From the NCBI GenBank assembly GCA_000336895.1, contig AOLX01000030.1:1-64000 (forward strand): 64,000 bases of DNA. Direction: 5' to 3'. Shown here one piece after another: positions 17,067 through 26,135 of this stretch. This stretch comes from Haloarcula argentinensis DSM 12282. Its GTDB lineage: Archaea; Halobacteriota; Halobacteria; Halobacteriales; Haloarculaceae. The position numbers and the translations under genes are program-made. The stretch's first letter is position 1; the number at the start of each line of letters is the position of its first letter. The notes beneath the pieces were generated by a model, which was not told where the DNA came from, made no database searches, and saw only the letters and a list, made by a program, of their open reading frames with translations.

Positions 17067-17831
17067 ATGGGACTGCGTTGTGAGGTATTTGGACACGACT
17101 TCGGGGAGACGACGATAGAGGAGTCGTATGACGAAGGTAAGCGTGGCACTGTCCTAACTGTTCGGGAATACGAGTCTTGCGAGCGCTGTGAGCATATCCG
17201 AAATATCTCTGAGAATCAAGGCTTGATATCCCCCACAGAAGAATCGAGAGCGAATGGCGAGCAGTCGGACAAAGTCGAACACAGAACCGAAAACAAGAGG
17301 CCAGCGGGGGTGAAAGAGAATGCGGAGGTCAAGACTGAAGCGAGAGACACGGGGCAGGTAGCGGACGAAACGGAACCGAACGAACCACCCGCATCGACGG
17401 TGGCTGCGTCAGACAACGTGGCAGAAACATCCCCAGATGTGGAGGCGAGTGACGAGTCACCGTCGGTGACCGAATCGACGCTTCTGGAAACGACTGATGA
17501 CGCCGTGATACTGTCGGAGACAGAGGAACCAGATGACGACAGCTACACGCCATCGAATAACGACGATGCAGTCATCATTGATGATGCTGCTACAGACACG
17601 ACAGAACCGTCGTCTGAAACCCCCGAAGAACCGGGTATTGGAAACGATCGAGACAGGCGTTCGTACTCGGCGGACCGCTCAAAGAGTACCACAAACGACT
17701 CAGTTCCGATGTATCAGTGTCCGAGGTGCGAGTTCGAACTCCCCGTGAGTGAATCGTCATTCTTTACCGGTGACGTTTGCCCGCAGTGTCGGGTCGGCTA
17801 CCTCGAGGACGTATCAGATGGTGAGTCGTAG
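17067..17831 (+). CDS. DUF7093-like protein, acidic linker and C-terminal zinc ribbon
   Basis: A 254-residue protein from ATG 17067, where the typical start 'MGLRCEVFGHDFGE' lies; the open frame upstream is not conserved-looking. Residues 1-50 carry one Cys/His module ('CEVFGH' and 'CERCEH'). About 140 residues of disordered Glu/Thr/Ser-rich linker follow. The C-terminus is a zinc ribbon ('YQCPRCEFEL' and 'CPQCRVGYLED'). The layout matches haloarchaeal DUF7093 proteins, whose function is unknown. It could bridge two nucleic-acid or protein partners. Confidence 0.75.
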   Translation: MGLRCEVFGHDFGETTIEESYDEGKRGTVLTVREYESCERCEHIRNISENQGLISPTEESRANGEQSDKVEHRTENKRPAGVKENAEVKTEARDTGQVADETEPNEPPASTVAASDNVAETSPDVEASDESPSVTESTLLETTDDAVILSETEEPDDDSYTPSNNDDAVIIDDAATDTTEPSSETPEEPGIGNDRDRRSYSADRSKSTTNDSVPMYQCPRCEFELPVSESSFFTGDVCPQCRVGYLEDVSDGES

Positions 17832-17899
17832 GCGCTCGATTGGACGTAATTTCGTGGAGAGAGTCGGGGTCAGACAGTGTTTTCGCGGGGAGAGCCCGA

Positions 17900-18589
17900 T
17901 CAGTAGTTTTGAAACAGCAGTTTTCGTACGTCGTCTTTCGTCCGGGCGCTCACCGTTGAACCGTCGGGAAGTGTGACTTCGTATGGTTCGTCGTTCTCGG
18001 CTGACCGGGTCCACTTCTCGTCATGTTCGGTTAGTAAGCGGTTAGCAGCGGAAAGGGTATCACTCAGAGTGTCGTCAGCTGCCGAGTTCGACTCGGCCGC
18101 GCCGGCGCTTTCGATGGTATCGGATGACGATGTGGTTTGTGTCGACGTATCGGGCTGTGCGACGCTACGTCCGTCGTCTGGCGTGCCCCCCAGCATAGTT
18201 GGGCCGGCGGCCACCTCCTCACCCCTCTCGTTCGCTCTTTTTTCAGGTTCGATATCCGCGAGGCGATCTGCAAGTTCACTCGTTCCAAGTGCTGCGAGCA
18301 GCTTCCCCCGCATCTCGTCGGCCTCAATACCGCTTCCGGGAACTTCCGGCACCTCGGACGCGATGTGTTGGAGTTCCGGATACTCAGCCGAGGCGATTCG
18401 TTCGTAGTCGGTACGGCTCAGGCCGTGCTCGTCTTCCAGCTGGTCCGGCGGTGTGTATGTATCGAGGAGGTAGTCAACGACATCTTGCGTACGAATGTGG
18501 CCGTACGTCTCGATGAACGCGTCTTCAAGATCCTCCCGGATCGACGTCAAGTCATCCTGTTGTATGTCCGTAATCTCGATCTCCGGCAT
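17900..18589 (-). CDS. Haloarchaeal protein of unknown function
   Basis: About 229 residues from ATG 18589 (another ATG four codons upstream, 18601, gives 'MLEVMPEIEI'). The N-terminal 100 residues are helical ('DLTSIREDLEDAFIETYGHI', 'DVVDYLLDTYTPPDQLE'), a disordered acidic Ser/Thr linker follows, and the C-terminus is a small beta-type module ('YEVTLPDGSTVSARTKDDVR'). It diverges from the zinc-ribbon gene at 18683 over a 93-base shared promoter region and converges on the DUF7093-like gene. No known family was assigned. Confidence 0.7.
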   Translation of the reverse strand: MPEIEITDIQQDDLTSIREDLEDAFIETYGHIRTQDVVDYLLDTYTPPDQLEDEHGLSRTDYERIASAEYPELQHIASEVPEVPGSGIEADEMRGKLLAALGTSELADRLADIEPEKRANERGEEVAAGPTMLGGTPDDGRSVAQPDTSTQTTSSSDTIESAGAAESNSAADDTLSDTLSAANRLLTEHDEKWTRSAENDEPYEVTLPDGSTVSARTKDDVRKLLFQNY

Positions 18590-18682
18590 CACCTCCAACA
18601 TCGGTCGCCCACGGCATAACTCGTTCCCTAGACTGCGGTAACTGACGGAACCATTGTATAGCAGAGGCACGCATGGTCCAGT

Positions 18683-19156
18683 ATGCGGTGTCCCCGCTGC
18701 AAATCCGATCTCAGCACGTATACGCTTGCGACCGCTGACCAGACAGCTATCGTCTGTGAATCGTGCGGCTTCGCAGACATCTCTGCGTCGCATCACAACG
18801 AGGCCTCCCCCCCAGAGTCCTGGGAGTTCGCTCTCGCTCGGTTCAATCAGAATCCTGATTCTAACCCCGGTAGACCCGAAAACACTGGCCGTACACCCAG
18901 CGTTCCGATTCCGGAACAGGACGAGCCCACAGACCGACCAGAGTTCTCGCTTGAACAGGCTGGTGTCGCGGTGGGAATATCTCTTGGATCAGACGTTGAC
19001 AGGTTCCAGCAGGACGCGGCTGACGAATTGAACCGTGTTCTCGACGAGAGCGAAATTGAACAAGGCGAGGAGGTTACAGCCAAATCTGATGAGAACGATG
19101 GGAATAGCCAAGACACGGAGACTGAAGCCGACGAAAACGGGGAAGAAACTGAGTAG
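18683..19156 (+). CDS. Zinc-ribbon protein with acidic tail
   Basis: A 157-residue protein. The first 35 residues form a zinc ribbon: 'MRCPRCKSDL' and, about 22 residues on, 'CESCGFADI'. The rest is acidic and largely disordered apart from one helix ('VDRFQQDAADELNRVLDES'). The head-to-head arrangement with the 17900 gene suggests shared regulation. The composition parallels the DUF7093-like protein two genes away (zinc ribbon plus acidic low-complexity chain). The role is unknown; a transcription or scaffold accessory is possible. Confidence 0.75.
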   Translation: MRCPRCKSDLSTYTLATADQTAIVCESCGFADISASHHNEASPPESWEFALARFNQNPDSNPGRPENTGRTPSVPIPEQDEPTDRPEFSLEQAGVAVGISLGSDVDRFQQDAADELNRVLDESEIEQGEEVTAKSDENDGNSQDTETEADENGEETE

Positions 19157-19242
19157 CATCCAGCGTCAGTTGTACTGCCCGGGACGGGACCAGTGGTATG
19201 TTCGACTGACGCCGGCCAACAGTGCTTATTCGAGCCCAGCCG

Positions 19243-20271
19243 TTATTCGGCTGTAGCGTCGGATTCTTCGGCCTGCTCGTTTTGCCCCTCGCGCTCTTCT
19301 TCCGACCGCGCTGCGACGAGTGCGCCCTGTGCGACACTATATAGTGGATTCTCGGCTTGGCGGACGTCGCTGATTGAGAAGGGTATCTCGGACTCGTTGA
19401 TCCGTTCGGCGAACAACTCTTCGAAGCCGTCAGGACTGGATGTCCCACCAGTCACGACAACCGGGACATCCAGTCCCTCCTCGACATCTTCCTCATCGAC
19501 TTCACTGATGATGTTCTCGATGACATAGTCGAGGAGATTGTCGTAATAGATACTCAGTGCACCTTCAATACCGCCGACGTCCGTCTCGAAATTGAGGGCG
19601 AAGTCCTCCTCCTTAACCGAGGTGACCTTATCGACGGGCGTGCCGGTCGCCTGTGCAGCCTGCTCGTCGATCCAGTCGCCACCGCGTGCGATGGAGAACT
19701 TCATTACGGGGACTGCATAGTACGACAGACAGACGTTGGTCATCCCAGCGCCAAAGCTGATACCGAGGCCGGTGAACTCACGGTTGGCAAGCTCGGAGTA
19801 GATGACGGCCATCCCCTCATTGATCGGTTCCGGGCTGTAGCCCATGTCAGTGAGTAGGGACTCAATCGTCTTTTGATGATATAGCGTCGAGACATCGGCA
19901 TCGATTGGGTCCGCGGGAACCGAGAAAAACAGGCGCTCGTTCGGGAACTCCGGCTGTCCCACCACCTGTTCAGTAATGAGCTTAATCATCGGAATAGCTG
20001 ACTGCTCGTCGCTTGAGAGAATCCCGGCTTGCATCGGGCGGCGTGTCTCCTCACTGAAGATGTTCGCGAAGTTCAGGGCGTCATCACCAACGATGTAGAC
20101 CCGATCATCCTTGCGGATGTGGAGAACATCACTTCTCGACAGCATCTGTTCGGCCATGTCGCTGTAGTCAATTTCGACGAAGGAGTTCCGCTGCTGCACG
20201 AATACCGTTTCGTTACCATCTTGGCGTGCAGACAGGAGGTTCATCGTACCGACATCGAGACCTTGGGGCAT
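19243..20271 (-). CDS. Salactin-like actin homologue
   Basis: A 342-residue actin/MreB/Hsp70-fold ATPase from ATG 20271 ('MPQGLDVGTMNLLSARQDG', the phosphate-1 loop; upstream codons are an artefact of the open frame). Later motifs fit the fold: 'GLGISFGAGMTNVCLSYYAV' (phosphate 2) and 'VPVVVTGGTSSPDGFEELFA' (adenosine loop). The length and sequence resemble salactin, the dynamically unstable actin described in Halobacterium, rather than crenactin. A membrane protein with a long cytoplasmic tail (20434-21390) lies immediately upstream on the same strand and may be functionally linked. Confidence 0.78.
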   Translation of the reverse strand: MPQGLDVGTMNLLSARQDGNETVFVQQRNSFVEIDYSDMAEQMLSRSDVLHIRKDDRVYIVGDDALNFANIFSEETRRPMQAGILSSDEQSAIPMIKLITEQVVGQPEFPNERLFFSVPADPIDADVSTLYHQKTIESLLTDMGYSPEPINEGMAVIYSELANREFTGLGISFGAGMTNVCLSYYAVPVMKFSIARGGDWIDEQAAQATGTPVDKVTSVKEEDFALNFETDVGGIEGALSIYYDNLLDYVIENIISEVDEEDVEEGLDVPVVVTGGTSSPDGFEELFAERINESEIPFSISDVRQAENPLYSVAQGALVAARSEEEREGQNEQAEESDATAE

Positions 20272-20433
20272 ACAGTTGTATTCCTCCCACCAAGTTGAAA
20301 AAACTATCTTGTTTTGTTGCAATAGGTTACATCTTATTTATGATAACGGACGGGATGGTTCGTAGGAACATATTAATACAATGTAAACCACACAACAAGA
20401 GAACCACCGCGGAGTGTCTAGTGAACAGACGAC

Positions 20434-21390
20434 TTATTCAAAGAGCAATGACCGAAGACGAGCAACAATGCTTCGTTGCTCTTTGACACCGGTTTCCACA
20501 TCGTCGTCTTCGCTCTGCTCGTTTCGAAACTGCGTGAGAGCGTTGACCTGTTCTTCGGTACCGGTGCTTCGTTCCGTCTTTGATTGGCCACCCTGTAATT
20601 GCCTGAGTCCATCTACTGCGTCATCAACGTCATTGCTGTCGGCTCGTGTCGTGGTCGCCTCGGAATTCTCGATAGCCGTCCGATCGAGATCAGAGTCTGT
20701 TTCTGGCATATCCAGATTTAGCCGCTTAGTTTTTGGCTGCTGTTCGACACCACCCCACGATAGTTCCGCTCCTTCTAGTGCCTGTTCGATATCGTCGTCC
20801 ACATCTGCTTTGCTGACAGACTCTGACTCGCTCTCGACCGACTCAACTGGTTCAGCTGCATCGCTTGTGGTTGCCGCTTTCTCGAGGTAGTGTGCAACCA
20901 GCGCTGCTCCTGTGGAGGCCGCAAGCATGACTAAGCCAGAGGCGTAAACGCTGATTGTCCAGACACTACCGTTGATTCCGCCACTGTTCGTCCATCCATA
21001 CGGAAAGACGCTAATCAGAATTATCGTTGCGGCGAGACAGAACAACGTGCCGGCGGCACTGACGACCCGGGTCTTGAAGCCGACTGGCAGGAGTACGACG
21101 ACGCTCAACAGCACGGAGGGCAGTCCGACGAATCCGACGACGAGTGCAACCTCGCGAATCTGCCAGTACGGTGCGCTCCCGGACTCTAGAACGTTACTGT
21201 ACAGAAAGAGGCAGAATCCGACGACGGCAAGCGTAACTCCAGCAAAAAAGAGTCCGAACCCAACATAGATATCTCGCTCTTTAGCTGGTTCACCGATATA
21301 TTCGTGATAAATCGACGCAAGCGTGTCGCGATAGCCCGACACTGGGTCGGCAGACTCGGGGGACCTGTCCGATGTAGATGCAGAGCTCAT
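20434..21390 (-). CDS. Membrane protein with long acidic cytoplasmic tail (DUF7139-like)
   Basis: A 318-residue protein. After a 45-residue N-terminus ('YRDTLASIYHEYIGEPAKER') come four membrane helices (about 45-165). Then about 150 residues of acidic, Ser/Thr-rich tail carry short conserved-looking blocks ('LSWGGVEQQPKTKRLNLDMP' and a C-terminal basic helix 'RSIVARLRSLLFE'). Haloarchaeal DUF7139 proteins have this plan. Being directly upstream of the salactin-like gene on the same strand, it could be a membrane partner of the filament; that is inference. Confidence 0.75.
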   Translation of the reverse strand: MSSASTSDRSPESADPVSGYRDTLASIYHEYIGEPAKERDIYVGFGLFFAGVTLAVVGFCLFLYSNVLESGSAPYWQIREVALVVGFVGLPSVLLSVVVLLPVGFKTRVVSAAGTLFCLAATIILISVFPYGWTNSGGINGSVWTISVYASGLVMLAASTGAALVAHYLEKAATTSDAAEPVESVESESESVSKADVDDDIEQALEGAELSWGGVEQQPKTKRLNLDMPETDSDLDRTAIENSEATTTRADSNDVDDAVDGLRQLQGGQSKTERSTGTEEQVNALTQFRNEQSEDDDVETGVKEQRSIVARLRSLLFE

Positions 21391-21487
21391 TCCATTTGTT
21401 ATTTGGTTCCGATGGGTGTTAAAGATGGGCTTACCCTATTTCGTTCGATCCTGCCTGCGGGGGACGATGGGGAGGCGACACGCTAGT

Positions 21488-21838
21488 TCAGGGGCGCGGG
21501 GGAGTCACCCCTTCCTTGATCGTGACCCCGTCGTTCTGAATGTGGACGAAGATCGTCTGTTCGGGCTCGTCGGAGACTGTCACGGCAGCGACTGACTCGT
21601 GTTGTCGATCGAGAACGGCCTTAACCCTGTAGCAGCCAGCCTGTAACAAGTTGACCGAACAGCCGGACTGGCCTGACAAGAGCTGATAGTGGGCTGTATG
21701 ACAACACACCTCGCTGTCGTATATTTCTATGCGGACATCATGTTTGGTATCGCTGGTGTTTCTGATGTGGAGGTCTTCGTGCGCTAGACGCCACTGTTCG
21801 CTGTTCGTCGGGAAGAGTTTACGACTCCTGGAGGGCAT
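21488..21838 (-). CDS. Small beta-sandwich-like protein
   Basis: A 116-residue protein without signal or membrane segment. It has a run of predicted beta strands ('DLHIRNTSDTKHDVRIEIYD', 'CYRVKAVLDRQHESVAAVTV', 'QTIFVHIQNDGVTIKEG') and four cysteines in two near pairs. The strand pattern suggests an immunoglobulin-like domain, similar to small haloarchaeal proteins found near cell-envelope genes. No family was firmly recognised. It is on the same strand as the DUF7139-like gene but begins upstream of it beyond 21390. Confidence 0.6.
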   Translation of the reverse strand: MPSRSRKLFPTNSEQWRLAHEDLHIRNTSDTKHDVRIEIYDSEVCCHTAHYQLLSGQSGCSVNLLQAGCYRVKAVLDRQHESVAAVTVSDEPEQTIFVHIQNDGVTIKEGVTPPRP

Positions 21839-22326
21839 ATCGACATGTATCTATGCTGCAGTTACGAATATGTCTTATGGATGGACAGTACATCTCTGTG
21901 TCATTAGTCTAAATCCACGTGTAGTGTCAATGTGTACCGGTTTCCAATCACTATCCATTCACATTTAATCTGGCAAAGTAGATCCCCAGAATATTGGAAA
22001 CGCAAGAATCCAAATGTCATCTGTGCCGTGCATCCTCTTCACGGATGACTCCACTGTCGTAGACACGGGCATCGCGTTGCGCCTTCCAAGCGGATATCCG
22101 CTGAAAAACTGGCGGTCCCTCGCGGTAGTTCTGGGTCTCGGCATGATGGCGGTGAGCGGCCCTCCCGGCCTCGTTGGGAAATCCTCAGGGCCCAGCGGCG
22201 CTGGCTACCAGTCACGTCCACACCGACAGCTTCGGCTCACAACTGGTGACGACGGTGACGTTCAACTCCATCGTAGACGATGAAATAGGACCGAGCCGGC
22301 CCGGCACCTCGGGGCGTTCTCCACGC
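21839..22326. other. Intergenic interval of about 490 bp
   Basis: The first 170 bases are AT-rich with no frame. From 22014 to 22326 the GC content rises and overlapping frames open on both strands, but none has a plausible translation or start signal; this may be a gene remnant. No repeat or hairpin of note was seen. Confidence 0.4.
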
Positions 22327-22716
22327 TCAATCGGTGTACCAGTACGCCCAGAGGATCAACACGCCTTGCAGCGGCAACCGTGCCCAGCGGGCCAGCGCAG
22401 ACGGATCGCTGCCACCCGTCCCCTCAATGGTAACCATGGAGACGGCCATATACACGTTCGCGGGAAAGATCGCGAGGAGCAATGCGATCGTCGCCCATGC
22501 AGCGTACGAACGCGTCCGGGGCACCAACAGGCCGAGCCCGACAGCGATTTCGGCGACACCGGACAGGTACACCAGCGCAAGTGGCGCCGGCAAGACCGGT
22601 GGCACGATTTGGACGTATAGGTCTGGCACGACAAAATGCAAACCTCCCGCGACGACATACAAGAGCGCCATCACGTAGCACAACGGCCGTTTGAACTGCC
22701 GCAAGCCAACACGCAT
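22327..22716 (-). CDS. DoxX-family membrane protein
   Basis: A 129-residue protein with four membrane helices. The DoxX-type signature is visible: 'YVVAGGLHFVVPDLYVQIVP' after the first helix and 'VYLSGVAEIAVGLGLLVPRT' in the second. DoxX-like proteins are small quinone-linked or redox-partner membrane proteins whose precise activity is usually undefined. It is followed on the same strand, 73 bases upstream, by the VIT1-like and DUF211 genes, which could form one unit with it. Confidence 0.85.
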   Translation of the reverse strand: MRVGLRQFKRPLCYVMALLYVVAGGLHFVVPDLYVQIVPPVLPAPLALVYLSGVAEIAVGLGLLVPRTRSYAAWATIALLLAIFPANVYMAVSMVTIEGTGGSDPSALARWARLPLQGVLILWAYWYTD

Positions 22717-22789
22717 CTACGGCCATGTATGGCGGCCAATGGAAAGCAAGTTGGGATTTGTCCTCCAGTCAGAACAGAGTCGCAGTCTC

Positions 22790-23371
22790 TCACCCCGGAA
22801 GAAAGAGATTAAGAATTGCGACGACCAACCCGGCGAGCCCCATCCGCGCTGCGGCAACGTACCACCGCTGGCCCGAAATCGAACCCATGTAAGCGCCGAA
22901 CGCACCCAACACACCGATACCCAGGCCGACCGCGATGAGTGCCGCCTCTGCCATTGTGACAACGGTCCCCTCGACACCGAACGGGGTCAGTGGAATCAGA
23001 ACACCGATGAGTGGCCCCAGGCCGCTCATTATGGCATGTACGAAGCGGGCACCGCTCTGATCGCGTTGAACGCGGGTATCGTCGAGATCTTTGAGCATCG
23101 CTCGCTCGATGCGCCTGATTTCGGCCCGGGTTTCAGCTCGTTCGATTTCCCAGACGCTCCAGACCGCAGAGGTCCCGAGACCGACTGCCGCGCCCAGCCC
23201 GATTTTGATTACAGTGTACCCATCGGGGACCCCAGAAAGGACAGCGCCGACGATGATGCCGATGCTCGTCAGCGTCCCGTCGAAGCCGTTCGAGATGAAG
23301 TACCGGCGCGAGATCGCACGGACATCTTCCTTCCCGAGAAGACGCCTGAGGAGTTGTCGAATGGACGCCAC
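22790..23371 (-). CDS. VIT1/CCC1-family metal transporter
   Basis: A 193-residue membrane protein using a GTG start (23369-23371). It shows the CCC1/VIT1 layout: 'RRYFISNGFDGTLTSIGIIV' at the first helix, a charged cytoplasmic segment in the middle (Glu/Arg-rich, 'WEIERAETRAEIRRIERAML') and three more helices. Family members move iron or manganese across membranes. The gene begins about 6 bases after the DUF211 stop, so the two are co-transcribed. Confidence 0.85.
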   Translation of the reverse strand: MASIRQLLRRLLGKEDVRAISRRYFISNGFDGTLTSIGIIVGAVLSGVPDGYTVIKIGLGAAVGLGTSAVWSVWEIERAETRAEIRRIERAMLKDLDDTRVQRDQSGARFVHAIMSGLGPLIGVLIPLTPFGVEGTVVTMAEAALIAVGLGIGVLGAFGAYMGSISGQRWYVAAARMGLAGLVVAILNLFLPG

Positions 23372-23377
23372 TGCGCA

Positions 23378-23668
23378 TCAGGCATCCTGTAGCGTCCGTC
23401 GATCTCTCACGACGCTGTCACCGCAGGCAACCTGATCCACGGAGTGTACTGACCCACCGAGATTATCGATCGTTTCTTCGATCGCTTCGAAGTCCAGGTC
23501 TTCACTTTCGAACGTGAGCTTGACGTTTTGCACTTCCTGATCTAATTCGATCAGTGACGAAGTGACGCCCTCGACGCTCTCAATTTCGGCCAGTTGGTTG
23601 GTGAACGTCAGTAACGGCGGGTCATGTGGTTTCAGTACATCGATGACAAGGCGTCGGACTGCTGCCAT
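23378..23668 (-). CDS. DUF211 domain protein
   Basis: A 96-residue ferredoxin-like protein. The DUF211 N-terminus 'VRRLVIDVLKPHDPPLLTFT' and the two later strands ('VQNVKLTFESEDLDFEAIEE', 'LGGSVHSVDQVACGD') are characteristic. DUF211 proteins form multimers and often sit next to VIT1/CCC1-like or other metal transport genes, as here, implying a regulatory or metal-sensing role. It is the promoter-proximal gene of the DUF211-VIT1 pair. Confidence 0.9.
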   Translation of the reverse strand: MAAVRRLVIDVLKPHDPPLLTFTNQLAEIESVEGVTSSLIELDQEVQNVKLTFESEDLDFEAIEETIDNLGGSVHSVDQVACGDSVVRDRRTLQDA

Positions 23669-23774
23669 ATCACATCACGCGAGGGGGTACAGTAAAAATG
23701 TGAGGAGTGTTTAGTTTGTATCATTGTGCCAACCAGCAAGTTGGGCCAGTACACAATAATTGTTGATCGATATA

Positions 23775-23938
23775 TGATCGGCTATAATCTCTCAAACAGA
23801 AGTCAAATTGCGCTGGCTTTAGTTGGCGGTTCACTGGCAATGATAATCATTATGAGTAGGATAATACGAGCTAATACATTAAGTGAATTTGGGCTTTGGA
23901 ATTATTGGATGATAATTGGAATGATTTTTTTTAAATAG
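23775..23938 (+). CDS. Tiny AT-rich membrane protein (54 aa)
   Basis: A 54-codon frame from ATG 23775 ('MIGYNLSNRSQIALALVGG') with two hydrophobic helices ('IALALVGGSLAMIIIM' and a C-terminal 'YWMIIGMIFFK'). A GTG 16 codons upstream keeps the frame open. The base composition is very AT-rich. No family is recognised. It may pair with the next small membrane-protein frame 14 bases downstream. Confidence 0.4.
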
Positions 23939-23951
23939 CATCCCTATATAT

Positions 23952-24143
23952 TTGTTCTTGAAATACGTTCTAGTACTTCCTCTACTAGCCACAATTTTAA
24001 TGATTGGACTTGTGCTGTGGAAAGATTATGCGGCGGTTGTCGATAGTCCAGCACCACTCTTCTTTGGGTGGTGGTTTGTACCGTTAGCAGTGGCGCTCGT
24101 CTTGGGTGTTGTTGAGTATCTCGCACGTGGGATAATCACATAG
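23952..24143 (+). CDS. Small two-helix membrane protein
   Basis: A 63-codon frame opening with TTG (an internal ATG at 24000 is the alternative). Two hydrophobic helices ('VLVLPLLATILMIGLVLW' and 'WWFVPLAVALVLGVVEYLA') flank a short loop. It follows the preceding tiny membrane gene by 14 bases, so the two may be co-expressed. Function unknown. Confidence 0.4.
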   Translation: MFLKYVLVLPLLATILMIGLVLWKDYAAVVDSPAPLFFGWWFVPLAVALVLGVVEYLARGIIT

Positions 24144-24426
24144 TACCATTCACCTGTATTTTACTGCTCTTTGTCGGCTGTTACGTGAATATCAATCAGG
24201 AAAGATGTTATTAGACCACACTGTGTAGCTCTCCGAACAGCATCTCTGAGAGACCATGCATCTGAAAAGACGTCGAAGGAACAGTTTGCTGCGCAGATAA
24301 TGGCACAGCAGGATCTCAGAGACCACAATCGAGGCGGAGACGCAAGCAGGGAGCCCGCTCCGACCACCGCGCTACGTCCGCCACCGCGAAGATAGCTGAC
24401 CGGCAGTCAAACAAGCGACTACCAGT

Positions 24427-25323
24427 ATGTACGACACCATCCTGTTCCCGACTGACGGGAGCGACGCCGCAGAATCGGTCCTTGAATACGCACTACAGAT
24501 TGCAGCCGAACACGAGGCGACGATTCACATCCTCAACGTCGCAGACACTGGCCGAGACAGCGTCACCGCAATCCGTGGTGAGGTCATTGACGTTCTCGAA
24601 ACAGAAGGGGAGCGCATCGTGGCGGAAGCCGCACAATATGCGAAAGACGAAGGCGTCCCTGTCGTCTCTGCGGTCCTTCAGGGAGACCCGCACAAGTCGA
24701 TAGTCGACTACAGCAAACAGTCCGACATTGACTGCATCGTTATGCCGACGCACGGACAGCGTGGGATCAAGCGAATCCTGCTCGGAAGCGTCACCGAACG
24801 TGTCATCAACACGGCAGCGGTTCCCGTCGTTGCGGTCAACCCTACCGAAGATCGACCATTCGTGTACCCCTCCAAGCACGTCCTCGTCCCAACGGATGGA
24901 AGCCGTGGCGCAGCACTCGCAGTGACAGAGGGGATCGATGTCGCGAGGGCAACGGGAGCAACCCTCCACCTACTTCACGTTGTCGAGACCGGCGGCCTCG
25001 GGCCGGATGCACGCTCTGTCTTGAGAGAGGGAGAGTTGACTGAACGGGCAAATGAAATTCTGGCCGAAGCGACCGAGAAAGTCGAGAAGACGTCGCTTGA
25101 CTCGGTCACCAGCGTCATCGAACACGGGAACCCCGCGAAGGTGATTTGCGACTATATCGACGAGAACGAAATCGATCTCGCGATCATGGGGACACACGGA
25201 CAGACTGATTTCAGCAGGTACGTCATGGGTGGTGTCAGCGCCAAGATCATCCGGCAGTCCCCGGTCCCGGTGACGTGGGTTCGCGAGCCCGAATCCGAAT
25301 CAGATGAGCAATTCAGGTCGTGA
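24427..25323 (+). CDS. Tandem universal stress protein (UspA x2)
   Basis: A 298-residue protein made of two Usp domains. Each starts with the beta strand and 'PTDGS' phosphate loop ('ILFPTDGSDAAES', 'VLVPTDGSRGAAL') and ends with the ATP-binding G-x2-G-x9-G pattern ('PTHGQRGIKRILLGSVTERV', 'GTHGQTDFSRYVMGGVSAKI'). Tandem Usps bind ATP as an intramolecular dimer and respond to starvation and energy stress. The gene precedes rdfA by 114 bases on the same strand. Confidence 0.95.
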   Translation: MYDTILFPTDGSDAAESVLEYALQIAAEHEATIHILNVADTGRDSVTAIRGEVIDVLETEGERIVAEAAQYAKDEGVPVVSAVLQGDPHKSIVDYSKQSDIDCIVMPTHGQRGIKRILLGSVTERVINTAAVPVVAVNPTEDRPFVYPSKHVLVPTDGSRGAALAVTEGIDVARATGATLHLLHVVETGGLGPDARSVLREGELTERANEILAEATEKVEKTSLDSVTSVIEHGNPAKVICDYIDENEIDLAIMGTHGQTDFSRYVMGGVSAKIIRQSPVPVTWVREPESESDEQFRS

Positions 25324-25437
25324 ATCGGCCAACTTGTTCCAGAGCACGAGCTTGATAAATCTCTCCGTGTGAAAGCTCGACAGCCCTCACGGTATGCGGG
25401 AGTGTTTAGTAACTATGGGGTGCATCTAAATCGGAAC

Positions 25438-26052
25438 ATGACCACAGACGACTCACAGTCCGGGGGGGGAACGAACAAGGTCGATGCCGTAATTCGAAAA
25501 TACGATCTTGTCGGGATGGGTGCAGAACTCGAAGATCGGTGGGTCGGCGCCGACGGAGAGGAAGAAAGTACCCGAGACCTCGCTGACTATTTCAATCAAT
25601 CGGTGCTCGAGTCCGCCATCGAAGGGAGCGACGCTCCGACATTGAGTGGGGACATCCAACAGGTCTATCAGTCACTTCGCGAAGACGACGCGGACGCCCC
25701 GCTCATACGCTCCCGTCTCGAACAGAGCGGGGTCGACATCGAATCGGTGATGGACGATTTTATTTCCCATCAGACGGTGTATCGCTATCTCAAGAACGAC
25801 CGTGGGGCGGCCCGACCCGAGCAGACGCCCGCAGAACGGACAGAAAGCGCCATCGACTCAATACAGCGTCTTCGGGGCCGAACCACCGCTGTAACGAGGC
25901 AGACTATCGAGAGCCTCGAAAAGAACGACGCCATCTCGGCAGGCGATTTCAACATCATCAACGAGGTACAGGTGCTGTGTGAGGACTGCGGCCGTAGCTA
26001 CGATATTGTGGCGTTTCTGGAACAGGGTGGCTGCGACTGCCACTCCGAATGA
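25438..26052 (+). CDS. rdfA: Rod-determining factor RdfA-like protein
   Basis: A 204-residue protein from ATG 25438 (the upstream open frame is not conserved-looking). The N-terminal block 'KVDAVIRKYDLVGMGAELED' and 'RDLADYFNQSVLESAI', the central 'DDFISHQTVYRYLKN' and the C-terminal zinc knuckle ('CEDCGRSY', later 'CDCH') match the haloarchaeal RdfA family. RdfA is required for rod formation in Haloferax. The combination of a helical N-domain with a C-terminal Cys/His site suggests a regulator or adaptor. A salactin-like gene lies 5 kb away. Confidence 0.8.
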   Translation: MTTDDSQSGGGTNKVDAVIRKYDLVGMGAELEDRWVGADGEEESTRDLADYFNQSVLESAIEGSDAPTLSGDIQQVYQSLREDDADAPLIRSRLEQSGVDIESVMDDFISHQTVYRYLKNDRGAARPEQTPAERTESAIDSIQRLRGRTTAVTRQTIESLEKNDAISAGDFNIINEVQVLCEDCGRSYDIVAFLEQGGCDCHSE

Positions 26053-26135
26053 GGACTCGGGCCGTATTCTCAAAACGAAGCCGGTTCCCAAGTCAGTCGT
26101 TCTGTAAACCGACAATGCGCCACGCCAGCCAGCGG

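Noticed and set aside
22014..22326. GC-rich stretch with frames on both strands
   Set aside because: None of the translations looks like a haloarchaeal protein and no start context is present; treated as intergenic or a remnant.
24187..24393. Open frame encoding 'EKTSKEQFAAQIMAQQDLRD'
   Set aside because: It has no start codon before a late Met, no promoter, and ends in a proline-rich tail; at best a remnant upstream of the Usp gene.
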